Assembly: GCA_029339195.1 (NCBI GenBank)
Contig: JAPTJF010000343.1
Span: 1-64,000, forward strand
Length of the DNA: 64,000 nt
Direction of reading: 5' to 3'
Source: Micractinium sp. NFX-FRZ
Taxonomy: Eukaryota > Chlorophyta > Trebouxiophyceae > Chlorellales > Chlorellaceae
Part shown: positions 38,596-49,467 of the stretch, one piece after another
Layout: every line of letters starts with the position of its first letter
How positions within the stretch are numbered: the first letter of the stretch is position 1
Notes under the pieces: generated by a model
Seen by the model: only the letters and a program-made list of their open reading frames with translations
What the model was told of the DNA's origin: nothing
Database searches by the model: none
Position numbers and translations under genes: made by a program

Positions 38596-39140
38596 ATGCC
38601 CCCTCCTCCACCTCCCACCGTGGGCAAGTTGGTAGCAGTGTTCCTGGCCGGGTGCGTGGTAAGTCGGCTGGGCGTGCGCAGGCTTTCTTGAGCAAATCTG
38701 GACTTGTAAAAGTGATCAGCCGGGGTTTCCAGTTGAGCAGTGTGTCAGCGAGCGACCAGGGTTCTTTGTTTGTGACTCGCCAGTTAGAACGGCGCTGCTG
38801 GGTCTCACGAACGTGGAGAACCATATGGTGCCACACGGACTGGGCCACTGGCGTGTCGGCGCTGCCGCCGCCGCCGCCGCCGCCGCTGCCGCTGCCTCCA
38901 GCACACGGCTCGGCTGCCCCTCTCAGCTGGGGTCCTCCCTCCCTTTCCTCCTGCTTCTCTCAGGTCATAGCTGTGACCACCTGGGACGTGCACCGCAACA
39001 TTCAGCTCAACGACCGCCCAGTCACCTTGGAGCAGCAGGCGGCGCTGGAGGAGTGGCTGTCTCGCAACGGCTGGAAAGACGGCGGCGAGCGGGGCGGCGG
39101 CAGCAGCAGCGGCAGCGGCGACGTGAGCGCCCGCTGGTAG
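38596..39140 (+). CDS. 79-residue single-pass membrane protein, unknown family
   Basis: Two exons, 38596-38658 and 38964-39140, join at GTG|GTAAGT...CTCTCAG|GTC in phase to 79 residues. The first exon alone is only 21 codons. The product starts MPPPPPPTVGK, has one hydrophobic helix that spans the splice junction (LVAVFLAGCVVIAVTTW), and then a conserved-looking amphipathic tail (NIQLNDRPVTLEQQAALEEW). That layout suits a small subunit of a membrane complex in mitochondrion, plastid or ER, but I do not recognise it. A (CCG)n run (38866-38893) lies in the intron. The stop TAG is 67 bases before the J-domain gene ATG on the same strand. Confidence 0.6.
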
Positions 39141-39207
39141 CGCGGCTTAAGATAGGCAGGCAGCGGGCTGCTATACGCGAGGGGAGGCAGGCGAACCAGG
39201 GAGAGAG

Positions 39208-40605
39208 ATGCCCGGACAGCTACTAGGGCTAGCGCGGCCGCCCGCCGCCCCCGCAGCGCAGCGCCTGCACCCCCGCCGCGGCACCTGTGGCCCGCCCCGG
39301 CGCGGCCGCAGGCTTGTGGCAGCTGGAGCAGGCAGGACAGGCAGGGAACCAGACCCGTATGCACTGCTGCAAGTGCGCAGGGGCAGCAGTCGGCGGGAGA
39401 TCCGTGCCGCCTACATTGAGCGCATCAAGCAGCTGCACCCGGACGTGAGCGCCTCTGGAGACGACAGCACAGCGGCGGCAGCGGCGCTGAACGCCGCGTA
39501 CGAGAGGGTGATGGAAGGTGGGTGGGTGGTGGGATGGGGCGGGCGTGCATGTAGTGTGGTGTGGTGTGAGGGCGGGAGCGGGATGCTGCGCTGTGCACGC
39601 ACGAGTTCGGGCCGACACCTGTGGGGAGGGTGCGGGTGGGGAGCGTACGGTGGGGCAGGCGAACGGGGCATGCCATGGCTTTGAGAGCGGTGCAAGCCAC
39701 GTCAGCACCCATCATGATCACATGTGTGTCTTCCACCAGGACCTCCTGCCTGCCTGCCCCTCAAATGGCCTGCCCGCCTGCCTGCCTGCCAGCCTGCCGC
39801 CCCAGCTTGCCCCACCGCCCCAACAGCTGGCCTGCACCGCATGTCCTGGCAGGGCGCTTGGGATGAACAGGGGGCATGCGCCCCCCCTGCTCCATGTTTG
39901 ACCACCCCCGCCCCTGCATTGACCCCCACTGCTCCTTGCTTGGCCCCCTCTCCTGCCCATCCTGCATCCCTCTGTCCCGCCTGCTTCTGCAGGGTTTGAC
40001 AGCAACTCCAGGGAGGAGGAGGAGGAGGAGGAGTTTGACCCTCTGTCAGTGTTTGACCAGCCAGAGGCCGAGCCAGACCAGCTGTTTGTCAACCCATTTG
40101 CCTGCTACAACATCAGCCCGCTGCAGGTGGGAAGCGTGGAGCGTGCCTGGGGGGGTGGGGGGGTTAGGGGGGTGCCCGGCGATGATGCACTGAGCATGTG
40201 GCACCGCCCGCCCCTGCTGCCTGCTGCCTGCTGCCCTGCTGCTGCCCTGCTGACCTGGCCGCCCCTCTCTTCCCCATTCTCCTTCTCCACCGCCTCCCCT
40301 GCCCGCCTCCCTTCCTTGCCCACCCGTCTGTGCAGTGGGAGGAGCTGCAGGCAGCCGCACGGCAGGCGGAGGCCGCGGGGCGCGACCCCTGGTACTCTCT
40401 GCAGCAGCAGGGGGTGCCGTGCAGCGAGGGGGCGTTTGTCTACCTGTCGCCCCAGCAGCTGCGGCTGATCCGGGAGGAGCTGGAGCGTGCCAGCGCTGCC
40501 ATGGATGCTTTCAGCATGGAGGCTGCGGCGTTCTTTGTCTCCGACTGCCTGCAGCGCGCGCGCATGGCAAACAACCGCGTGCCCAGCGGCGCGCGCTGGG
40601 GCTGA
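39208..40605 (+). CDS. J-domain (DnaJ/HSP40-like) protein, probably plastid
   Basis: Exons 39208-39517, 39993-40126 and 40336-40605 join in phase to 237 residues. An Arg/Pro/Ala-rich leader of about 48 residues resembles an organelle transit peptide. The J domain follows (DPYALLQVRRGSSRREIRAA, IKQLHPDVS with the HPD motif that stimulates Hsp70 ATPase, then ALNAAYERVMEG). After an acidic EEEEEEE stretch comes a conserved-looking module, NPFACYNISPLQWEELQAAA, and a helical C-terminus that I cannot assign. There is no Gly/Phe region or zinc finger, so this is a type III J-protein. The ATG at 39208 is the first in frame. Confidence 0.82.
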
Positions 40606-41485
40606 GGGAGCCGCCTTGTGCTCCTGCTCCTGGCTTGTGCTCCTGTTCCCGTCTTGTGCCTCTGCCACAGCTTCCCTGAAACGGGAGGGCTGAGATTGGC
40701 TCTGTGCTGCCACCTTCCATTAGTTGTGCCATATGTATCTGCCACCTGCCCTCTGCCGGCGCCACGCGGTGCCTCTCTGATTTGCTCAGCCCGGTTGGCA
40801 CCCACCGCCCCCTGTACCACCCCCTGCGTGGCTGCACATGCGAAAGCTCGGGCCCTCTCGCCTCACCCCCACTCTGCGCTGCCAGTGCTGCTCTGAAAGC
40901 CGCTCTGTCGCTGGCGTGCTTTGCTTGCTTGTGAGGAGCTCGATCGATTGGGGTGAACAAAATAAGCCTTACAGGATGATGCTGGAGGACACAGAGCGCG
41001 GAACAGAACTGAGCAGCAACGGGAACCCTGGGGCGGCAGCACAGGGGCAGGCAACGCAGGCATGCATGGCCGGGAGGGCGGCATGAGCGGGCACGCGACG
41101 TGCTGACGGTGTGCGAGGGGGGGAAGGGGCCGGGGTGGTGAGGGCACTGGTGGCGGGGGACTGGAAGTGTGGCGAGGCAAGTTGGGGTGTGACACGACGG
41201 GGTGGGTGGGTAGTGGGGTTTTCTCTTCTCGCGTTGGGGCGGGGGGGGAGGGGGAGAGGGGGAGAGACGCGCAGCAAGGCACACACGCGCACGCAAGGGA
41301 GGAAAGAATACAGCAATCGGAGGGGAGGGTACACAGCAAGCAGGGCAGGCGGGCGGGTCTCTGAACACAGACACAGACCAGCCGCATGCCGTGCGCCGCC
41401 GCCGCCGTCGGGGCTACGACGTCGGGCCTGGGCCGGGCCGGGTCGGCGCTGAGTCAGCGCCGTGCTGAGTCAGCAATGCGCCAGC
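40606..41485. other. Convergent intergenic region, J-protein and PRK
   Basis: No gene is visible. It should contain both 3' UTRs; a minus-strand TGTAA (TTACA at 40969-40973) is a candidate poly(A) signal for phosphoribulokinase, about 510 bases after its stop. Confidence 0.45.
40969..40973 (-). terminator. Possible TGTAA poly(A) signal of PRK
   Basis: TTACA on the plus strand; TGTAA on the coding strand about 510 bases after the PRK stop. Confidence 0.35.
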
Positions 41486-44400
41486 TCAGACGGGCACCAC
41501 CTCCTTCTCGGTGATGCGCTCGTACACCTCGCGCACCTTCAGGCCCACAATCGTCTGGAACAGGCCAGTGCCGTTGTTGGAGCCCGGGAACGAGGAGTTC
41601 TTGAGCATCTGCGGGGCGGCGGCACACAGGCGGTGGTGGGCAGGGACAGAGTGGTGAGTGGTCGGCAAGGGGAGATGGGCAGGTGGGCGCTGATGCCAGC
41701 CCCCCGGCAGCTTTTCGCAACAACTGCTGGCGCGGCGTTCCCAAGCGCTCGCCGCTGCCCTGCCCAAATAAACCTGCTTCAAGCCCCTGTCATCAGCGCT
41801 CCCACCTCGCCTCCCCCACCCCCTCCCGCCCCTCCCCCCCGCACCTGCTGCGTGATCTCGCCGTAGAACTTGGCCGAGGTGTTGGACAGGTGGCTCTCCA
41901 TGTAGATCAGCTCCTCCAGCTTGTCAAACTGGCCGTCCATCTCCAGCACAGACACCTCCTCGCCGTAGTAGGTGTCGGGGCCGTAGAACATCTTGATGCC
42001 TGCAAGCGGAGGGGGCGGGTATCGACGAGGTGCCAGTCAGCACTGTGGGCAGTCAAGGGGGTAGGGCGCCTCGGATCCAGGAGGGCGAGGACGACGGGAA
42101 GCAGGTGAGGCGGTGGGGCAGGATACGAGTGCGGGGCAAGGCACTGGGCAGGAAAGCCTGCACCTGGCTAGCGACGGCCTGCAAGCCCGCCCCAATCCCG
42201 GCCCTGCCCAGCCCAGCCCAGCCCAGCACGCCCCGCCACGTACCGGGGAAGGAGCAGGTGAGCTTGCGGCCGCAGGGGATCCAGGAGACAGTGGATCCCT
42301 GGTCAAAGAGGTAGGTGGGGTCAAACAGCTTCTTGCCGTCCTTCATGATCAGGCGCACGCGCAGGATCTTGCCCTCCTGCTCGTCGGGCACCAGCTGGGT
42401 GGGCAGCACCTGCAGCATGGGGGGTTGGGGGTGCGGGGGAGACGGGGTGGTGTGAGCATGCAGGGGAGCGCGGGAGTGCGAGGGCTGGCCAGCCACCAGG
42501 CAGGCAGGCACACCAGCAAAGCGAGGTGGGTGCAAGGCAGGCCCGCAACCGCCCCTCCCCCCTCCCTCCCTCCCACACTTGCCACTCCCAGCGCTGTGCA
42601 GCTCATTCACACTCCTCAAAAATGCATGTGACAGCCCACCAGCGCCTGCCTCCCGCCCCATACCTGGATGATCATGTCGGCCTTCTTCTTCTGGGGGTCG
42701 ACGTAGGCGTCAAAGTCGGGCTTGCGCGCCTCGATGGACGCCTTGATAGACTCCAGGGAGTGGCCGCGCTCGGCCATGTCGCGCTGGATCTTCCACGCAA
42801 ACTTGGTCTCGTCTGCGGCAGCGAGTTGGGATGGGCGGGGCAAGAGGAGTTCAGTGCAAATGCTGGGAGTGATGTGCAGGCTAGGGGCGGGCAGGCGTAC
42901 ACGAGGCGAGCAGCACACATGGGATCTCGCACGGCTGTGTTGCGGGCCAAGCAGGCAAACAGGTTGGGAGGGGGTTGTGTCATGTGTCGCCGCCCGCACC
43001 TCGAGGCACCCACGCTGTGCGCACATCACACCGCTGCCCCACGAAGCAACACCCCTTGGAGAGAGTACCCCCCAAGGAGCAGCAGCCCTCCCAGAAATGC
43101 CCTTGGAGAGACCAAAGGGAGCACCCATCCTATTATCGAAGAAGGCCACCCACCGGAGATGTCGAGGTAGATCTTGAAGTCGACCAGGTCGTTGACGCGG
43201 TCATCAAAGAAGGGGTGCAGGCCCTCGATGATCAGGATCTTGGGGGCCTTGGTCTCCTCCGGGGGGTCCAGCAGGCCGGTCACGTGGTTGTAGATCGGCT
43301 TCTGCACCGCCTTGCCCTCCTTCAGGGCCTTGACCTGCGGGCGGGATGGAGTGGGACACGACGAGGGGTGAGGAGGGGCGGGGTCAGGGGAAGACATGGT
43401 CGGATTGGTGCGGGGGGATGTGTGTGTGTGTGATGGCAGTGGCGGGGCCCTCTCGCTTTGCAAGGGGAGGCATTCCTGGGCCAGCCGCCAGCAGCTGCTG
43501 CGCTGCGGAGGCCTGCTGAGGCTGGCAGCCAGCAGCCCCTGAAGCTGCTGCGCGCAGCATGTGTCGTGGAAACACCTGGTGGGCAGCTGTGTTGTACACA
43601 CGCTGTGCCTGCTCCGTCCCCAGCAGGCCCCGCACTGCTGCCGCTCGCTCACTCCCCACCTGCCCACTGCCGCTGCTGCACTGCCTCACGCCACGGCTGG
43701 TTGGCTGGTCACGCCTCCAGCCAGCCAGCCGGCCAGCCGCACAACGTTGCTGACTCTCCCCAGTGCAGCACACACATGCACACACCCTCTAAAAGTGTAC
43801 TGACTGTTACTTCATCCACGCACCTGCTCGTACATCAGGTCAAAGTTCTGGGCCTCGGGGGCCAGGGCGGTGACACCCTCCTTCTTGCGGCTGCGATCGG
43901 GGGCGCGGGCAAGGGTGGCCAAAAGGGGCACACGTCAGCAGGGCACACCACTGAAACATGGAGGTAACAAAGCAATAATGGACCCCGTCCATCGGCTGCG
44001 GCCCATGCCGCGGAGGCAGGCAGCATGCTTGCCAGCTGCACGTGTAGACAACAGGGTGCATGCCAGCTGCACTTCTATGACAAAAAGTGCGTGCCCCCTC
44101 ACCCGTTGCGGTCCAGGCGGTGGTAATCGTCCAGGCAGATGACGGTGGTCATGTCGGAGATGAGGGTGTTGGAGTCGGGGTTGCCGCCCGCCGGGGGCTT
44201 GGGCTCGCCGCCGAAGATGCCGGTCACGCTGCGGGGGGGCGAGGCAGGGTACAAGGGGGGCGGCGAGGGCAGAGGTGAAGGGCACATTGGAACAGGGCCG
44301 CACGCGGGAAGGGACAAGTGTCGCGCTGGGGACGAGAAGCGGGGGGGCCGAGGCACGAGAAGGGGGAGGGGAGAGATTGAAGCAGCCGCGGATGAGGCGG

Positions 44401-45125
44401 CTGGCGATAGGGCACAAGGTGCAAGGAGGGAACAGGAACGGAACATTGAGGATGGTGGAGGCAAGGTGATTGGCGGACCAGGAGGAGAGGTTGGGAAAGG
44501 GTGTGGCAGGACAGGTTGCGCGGCAAGCGTGCTGGAGTAGGCTCAAAGCGCCAGATCGGGGGCACGGGTGCAGACTGGGGAAGGAGCGCTGCGTTGCACC
44601 AGCCCCCAGCCGCCCCCGCCAGTCGGGCGCGCCGACACCGCCTGCTGCGCTGCTCCCGACCAGCCAGCGCTGCTCACCGGCGCATGAAGGTGGACTTGCC
44701 GCAGCCGGAGTCGGCAGCCAGGCCGATGACCACCACCTGCAGGACGAGAGCAGCGGCAGCGGTGAGCGCCAGGGTGGGGCGCTGGGCGCCGGGGCAGGTG
44801 CAAGATGGCACCTTCCGGCCGCGATCGCTGCTGCGAGGGCCTCGGACAGCGGCCAAGGCACTATGCGGATCCGTGGGCCAGGAAAGGCGGGGCAGAGCAG
44901 GCGCATTGTCGCTGGCAGGGCTATCACCTTGTCGTCAGCAGCGCGAACCACGACCACGCGCTGGCTCTCCACGCGGTTAGCCTTCAGCCCGCGGCTGGAC
45001 ACGCGCTTGGCGAAGGAGGGGCGGGCGATGGGGGCCCGGGGGGCCGCAGCCGAGGCCCGGGCAGCCAGCGGGCGGCCGGCCGCCATCTGCACCGCCGCAG
45101 TGTTCTTCTGGAGAGTGACCTGCAT
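41486..45125 (-). CDS. PRK: Phosphoribulokinase, chloroplast precursor
   Basis: This Calvin-cycle stromal enzyme converts ribulose 5-phosphate and ATP to ribulose 1,5-bisphosphate. Exons 45125-44928, 44736-44678, 44228-44103, 43890-43824, 43334-43154, 42812-42664, 42409-42244, 41999-41845 and 41608-41486 give 407 residues. A transit peptide (MQVTLQKN... to about VRAADDK) fills exon 1. The P-loop is GLAADSGCGKST (exon 2). The thioredoxin-regulated Cys pair is present: Cys78 in the P-loop and Cys117 in TVICLDDYH, 39 residues apart as in the plant enzyme. The C-terminal redox pair CGRKLTC is also kept, which in algae helps form the GAPDH/CP12/PRK complex. ILIIEGLHPFFDDRV and KIYLDIS complete the family core. 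The identification is secure. Confidence 0.97.
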
Positions 45126-46121
45126 CTTTGCTCCGTGACCACGTAGCAGAGGCTGCAAAGTGGTGCAATTCGAGGCCAACAACGCCACCTTATCTGGGAG
45201 GGGGACACACAGCATAGCGCAGCAGGTGAGCGCCTGAGAAGGGAGCGCTCGCAGAGGGCCCGCTATCTGTTTCCACATCGTCCCTCCACATCGCCCAAAC
45301 TATGCCAGTCCTCCGCTTGCGGCAGTGCCAGGCATGGATGCAATTCCATGCTCGGTTCCGTTCCCGATTTCAGGCCTGAACGCTTGCCTACGGCAATTGA
45401 GCAACGCAACATCCACGCGGCACGGCCTGGAGACGTGCAGGCAGCTCGGCGTCTGACCTGTGTTGCCACTGGGTCCCTGCCGCCAGCACTGTGGTCCCGC
45501 CGGCTAGTGTCACACCACTAGCTGCACAAAAGGGTGCCTTCCTAGCAGATGCTGCCAGCGTCAAGAGTTTATTCACTTGGCTTGCCAGGCGGGGAGCCGA
45601 GGCACTTGGCCAGGAAGGCGACCTCCCTGCGTTCAAGGCACCGAGGGGCGGTGGAGGCTGGGTGTTTTGTGTTGCGGTGCACCCCAGTTTGTTGACCCAA
45701 CCTAAAGGATTGTCATTTCATGAATAACAGCAGTGAAAAGTGACGCGTATTTGGTGCCTTTTCAATTGGCTGGCAAGAGCGGGCTTGCCACGGCCCGCTA
45801 CCGGCAACTTGAGCTGTGCCTCCAGCACGCTAGCACCGATGCGAAGAGCAGCGCTGGCACCAGCAGCGAGCAGGCCAATGCTTGCGGCTTGACGTGCTCG
45901 GCTTGACGTGCTTGGATATGCCAATCATAAGGGTGTGCGGTAGACTGAAGTCGGCAAGCAGCAACCTGCCGCTGCACTGCAGTCAAGTCAACATGCCGGC
46001 GGGACGGCCACCGCCTGTACCGCACCGCAAATCCCTGGTGATCCGCGCAAACCCCACTGCGCCCGGCGCGCATCGCGATTTCGACGGACTTGTGAGCATC
46101 ACACACGCCAATTGAGGGGCT
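45126..46121. promoter_or_regulatory. Divergent region, PRK promoter and Ala-rich gene leader
   Basis: 996 bases separate the PRK ATG (-) and the ATG at 46122 (+). The region is less GC-rich than its surroundings around 45690-45800 and should contain the light-regulated PRK promoter (inference). A 65-codon upstream frame occupies 45918-46115. Confidence 0.45.
45918..46115 (+). CDS. Upstream open reading frame, 65 codons
   Basis: An uninterrupted frame starts at ATG 45918 (MPIIRVCGRLKSASSN), has a second in-frame ATG at 45993, and ends with TGA at 46113-46115, six bases before the main ATG at 46122. The part HRKSLVIRANPTAPG resembles the end of a transit peptide. It could be a regulatory uORF, a short first cistron, or a remnant of an alternative first exon. 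Coding status is unproven. Confidence 0.3.
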   Translation: MPIIRVCGRLKSASSNLPLHCSQVNMPAGRPPPVPHRKSLVIRANPTAPGAHRDFDGLVSITHAN

Positions 46122-48821
46122 ATGCAGGCGTCCATCAGCCTGCTGGGCAGCCAGCCCGCCTGCCGGCAAGTGGGCAAGCGGCAGCCCCGCTCACGTCGCG
46201 CATACGGGCAGGGCCTGGCGCGGGGGCACATCGCTCGGGCGCTGAGCGGCGAGGAGGGCGAGGCGGGCCAGGGCGGCGCCGCCGTTGCCAGCGAGGCGGC
46301 GGCGGAGGTGCCGGAGGCGAAGGCCACCAGCACCGCCAAGTCTGCCACCAAGACTGATGTGCAGCAGGCACTCAAGGTGAGGCCACGCACCTGCCCGCCG
46401 CGCCGCCCAAGGCACGCGTTGCCGCAGCCGCCCCTGCACCGCCTGCTTTCCTTCATCCCCCTGCGACCGCTCTGCTGCCCCCGCTGCCCGCCCATGCTCA
46501 TGCAACCGCCTGCCCTCTTGCTGCCTTCTTTGCATCTGGCTCTGCCTGATCTTCGCAGGATTGGACCAAGACTATTTCAGTCACCCTGTCGGATGCGGGC
46601 AGCAAGTTTGAGGCTGACCTGGCAGCCGTGGGCGCCAACATTGGAGAGGCAGCCCAAGAGCTCAGCAGCAGCGTGGCAGGTGCGCGCCAAGCCACGTTTC
46701 GGGGTGCACCGAGCCGTGCCAGGCTGGGCTGCGCAATCCCAACTGTGCACTTAGCACGATGGGCAGCCGCTGACGCTTGCCCTGTATGCAACTGGCACCT
46801 GCCTGCCCCACCCTCTCTGCCCCACCACTGCCTGCCCCTCCACCCCTGCCCCTCCACCCCCTCCAATCCCCGCCACCCCTCTTCTCTGGGCCTGCAGCCG
46901 CCAACAAGAGCATGGAAGAGGAGCTCGAGCGTGGGGGCGAGGCGTTTGCTGTCATGACGCAGCAAATCTCCGACTCCCTGCCGCCCAACTCCGGCGCCGC
47001 TCTGAGCAGTGCCAGTGATGCAGCAGTGACGGGTGCCAAGATTAAAAGCTCTGGTGCGTGGCGCTCTCGTGTTCATGCATGCAAGGCGGGAGTGCAGGGG
47101 TGCAGGGAAACGGGTGTGGGGCTTGCGCGGCCGGCTGGCAATCATGACAGGCAAGCATGCGCGGGCAGGGGCCGCGGTGGCGGCCGCCCGCCCACCCCCA
47201 CCCGCCTGCCTCCTGCTGCAGTTAGCCCACTGCCTCACACAGCTGCCGGCCTTGGCACCACGCACATCCACAGAACCCCCACACACCCCAGCTGGCTGCC
47301 GCCCTCCTGTCAGCACTCCGCTTACCCTCCTCCTGCCCCGCCCCCTCCTCCTCCCTGCCCTGGCACCCACTGCAGTGGACGACCTGCTGGGCCTCCCACA
47401 GCAGCGCATGACCCTGGGCAGCGCCAGCAAGGACCCCATCTCTCTCTTCAACGCCTTCCTCGCCGCCCCCCGCGGCAAGGCTGCTCAAGGCGCGGTCGCG
47501 GCGGCCAGCTCTGGGTCCGCCGCGGCACCAGCGCCACCGCCGGCTGCCGCCGCCGACGCGCAGAAGGAGCAGCAGCTGCGGGCGGCGTCGCTGCTGGTGG
47601 CAGAGGCGGCTCGCGAGCGGGCCGTGCCTTCGGCAGCGGCCGCAGCGGCGGAGGCTGCGGCGACAGAGCAGCGGCAGGCGGCAGCTGACTTGGAGCGGCA
47701 GGCGGCCGAGGACAAGCGGAAGCAGGGAGAGGCGGCTGCCGGGCTGGCGGCTGCTGCGGCCCAGGAGCGTGCAGAGTCGGAGGCAAAGCTAGAGGCTGCC
47801 AAGAAGCGGGCGGCAGCGGAAAACGAGCTGTGGGCCAAGATGCGCGCGGCCATGCAGGGTGCTGCTGGGCAGAAGCAGCAGCAGGCAGCAGCGGGCGGGG
47901 CGCAGGTAGCAGGCGACGCTGCGGCAGCTGCCATGGCAGAGGCGGCGGTGGAGGTGGCAGAGGCGGCGCTTGATGCGGCGGTGGAAGTGGCAGCCCAAGA
48001 GATGGAGGCGGATCAGAAGGCCAAGCGGCGGCCCAGCGACCACATCTCCTACCTGTCTGCCCCCATGTCGGCCACCGCGCCAGCTGGCACCAGCTTTGAG
48101 GACACGTCAGCAGCAGGGGGAGGAGGTGACCCCAAGGCCGCCCCCAAGGAACCAATCACCGGCAACCCCACACTGGACACAATCCCCAAGGAAGTCACCA
48201 AGGGCGGGCGCCATGTCAGCATGCTCACAGCACCCATGGCGGCGGGTGGCGGCGGCGGCTCGGGCTCGGGTGCCGCGGCCGGTGCTGGCAAGGACGCCAG
48301 CGCCGGGCTGGGAGGCGCGGCCGCGGCTGGGGCGGCGGCTGCTGCGGCTGCTGGGGCGGCGGCAACGGCCGCGACCGGCGGTGGTGGCGGGGCCGGAGAC
48401 GACGGCGCCGGCGGCTCCGGTGCGCACTGCCTGCCTGCCTGCCTGCTTGCCTGCCTGGCGCTTGCTGTTAGGTGGGGTGGGCTGTTGGATGCATGCATGC
48501 AGGTCTGTGCAAATGCAATCTTAGCTGGCCTTTCCCCACCACTCACTCATCCCCGTGTACTCCTCCACCCCTGCAGGCGGCGGCGGCAGCGGCGGCCGCG
48601 GCGGCGGCGGTGGTGATGGCGGCAGCGGCGGCGACGCCAGCGGCGGCGGCGATGATGGCGGCGTCTCCCCAGCCAGCCCCCTGCGGTGGCTCCTCATCTT
48701 CTGCGTGGTTGGCGCCGCCTACTACATTGGGAACGACCTGCCCCCTGTGCCCGCCATCCGCGCCAAGCTCTTTGGCGGCGAAGCCGACGGCGGCAAGGGC
48801 AAGGGCAGCGCGTCACGCTGA
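46122..48821 (+). CDS. Ala-rich coiled-coil protein with C-terminal membrane anchor
   Basis: Exons 46122-46376, 46559-46679, 46898-47053, 47376-48419 and 48577-48821 join in phase to 606 residues. The N-terminus looks like an organelle transit peptide (SISLLGSQPACRQVGKRQPR). The middle has a short folded-looking part (DWTKTISVTLSDAGSKFEAD, EEELERGGEAFAVMTQQISD), then a long Ala/Glu/Lys/Gln helix (ERQAAEDKRKQGEAAAGLAA) likely to form a coiled coil. Two similar short motifs, HISYLSAPMSAT and HVSMLTAPMAAG, about 60 residues apart, suggest an internal repeat. A Gly-rich region leads to one hydrophobic helix near the end (LRWLLIFCVVGAAYYIG). This suggests a tail-anchored plastid membrane protein. 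I do not recognise the family. Confidence 0.68.
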
Positions 48822-49467
48822 GCAGAGCCGGCTGCCCATTTGTAGCTGGATGGGCAGTGGCTGACGGCTGAGAGGAGTTCCTAGACGAACCATTGTGTTG
48901 CCCAGCGCTCCTGCCTTCCACTCGTAGCAGTTTAGCATGACCGCCCTTCCTGTGTTGTTCCGCCTGGGTTCCTATTTCTCAACTTCTATGTATTTGCCTG
49001 TCATCCTTTCCCTGTATGAGCCTGCCCACCACCGCTCCGTGTGCTCTGTTGCTTGCCCACTGCACTGCCGAACTCGTGCAAACTGTTTGCTGCCTGCCTA
49101 GAGCTGCTGTCCCCCTTCCTTTTTGACCCCTGAGTTTTCCTGCCGCGATGATCTGATGAAGTGATAAGATGAGCCGATCCCACAAGCTCCTTGAGATGTT
49201 TCGATGTTATTCTACAGTATCAGTCCTGTGTAATGTAGATCTAAGCAGGCCAAAGCACGCCCGGCAGCGCAAGGTGTGTGGGTGGTTCAGAATACAAATA
49301 CAACTACATCGTTTTGCTCTCTCAAGGCCGACCAATGTACACGCACTCGCCAACTGTCATCCTGATGTACGCCTCCCCAACAGGGGCCTGTCAAAACCAT
49401 GGATGCCTGCTGCTTGGGCTGGCGCTGCCCTTGCAAGCTAGTGGGCGCTGCTCTGTCAAGCTCGGTG
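48822..49467. other. Convergent 3' region
   Basis: 3' UTR of the Ala-rich gene with TGTAA at 49229-49233; it meets the 3' end of the dehydrogenase gene. No other gene is seen. Confidence 0.45.
49229..49233 (+). terminator. Possible TGTAA poly(A) signal of the Ala-rich gene
   Basis: TGTAA in cctgtgtaatgtag, about 410 bases after the stop at 48821. Confidence 0.5.
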
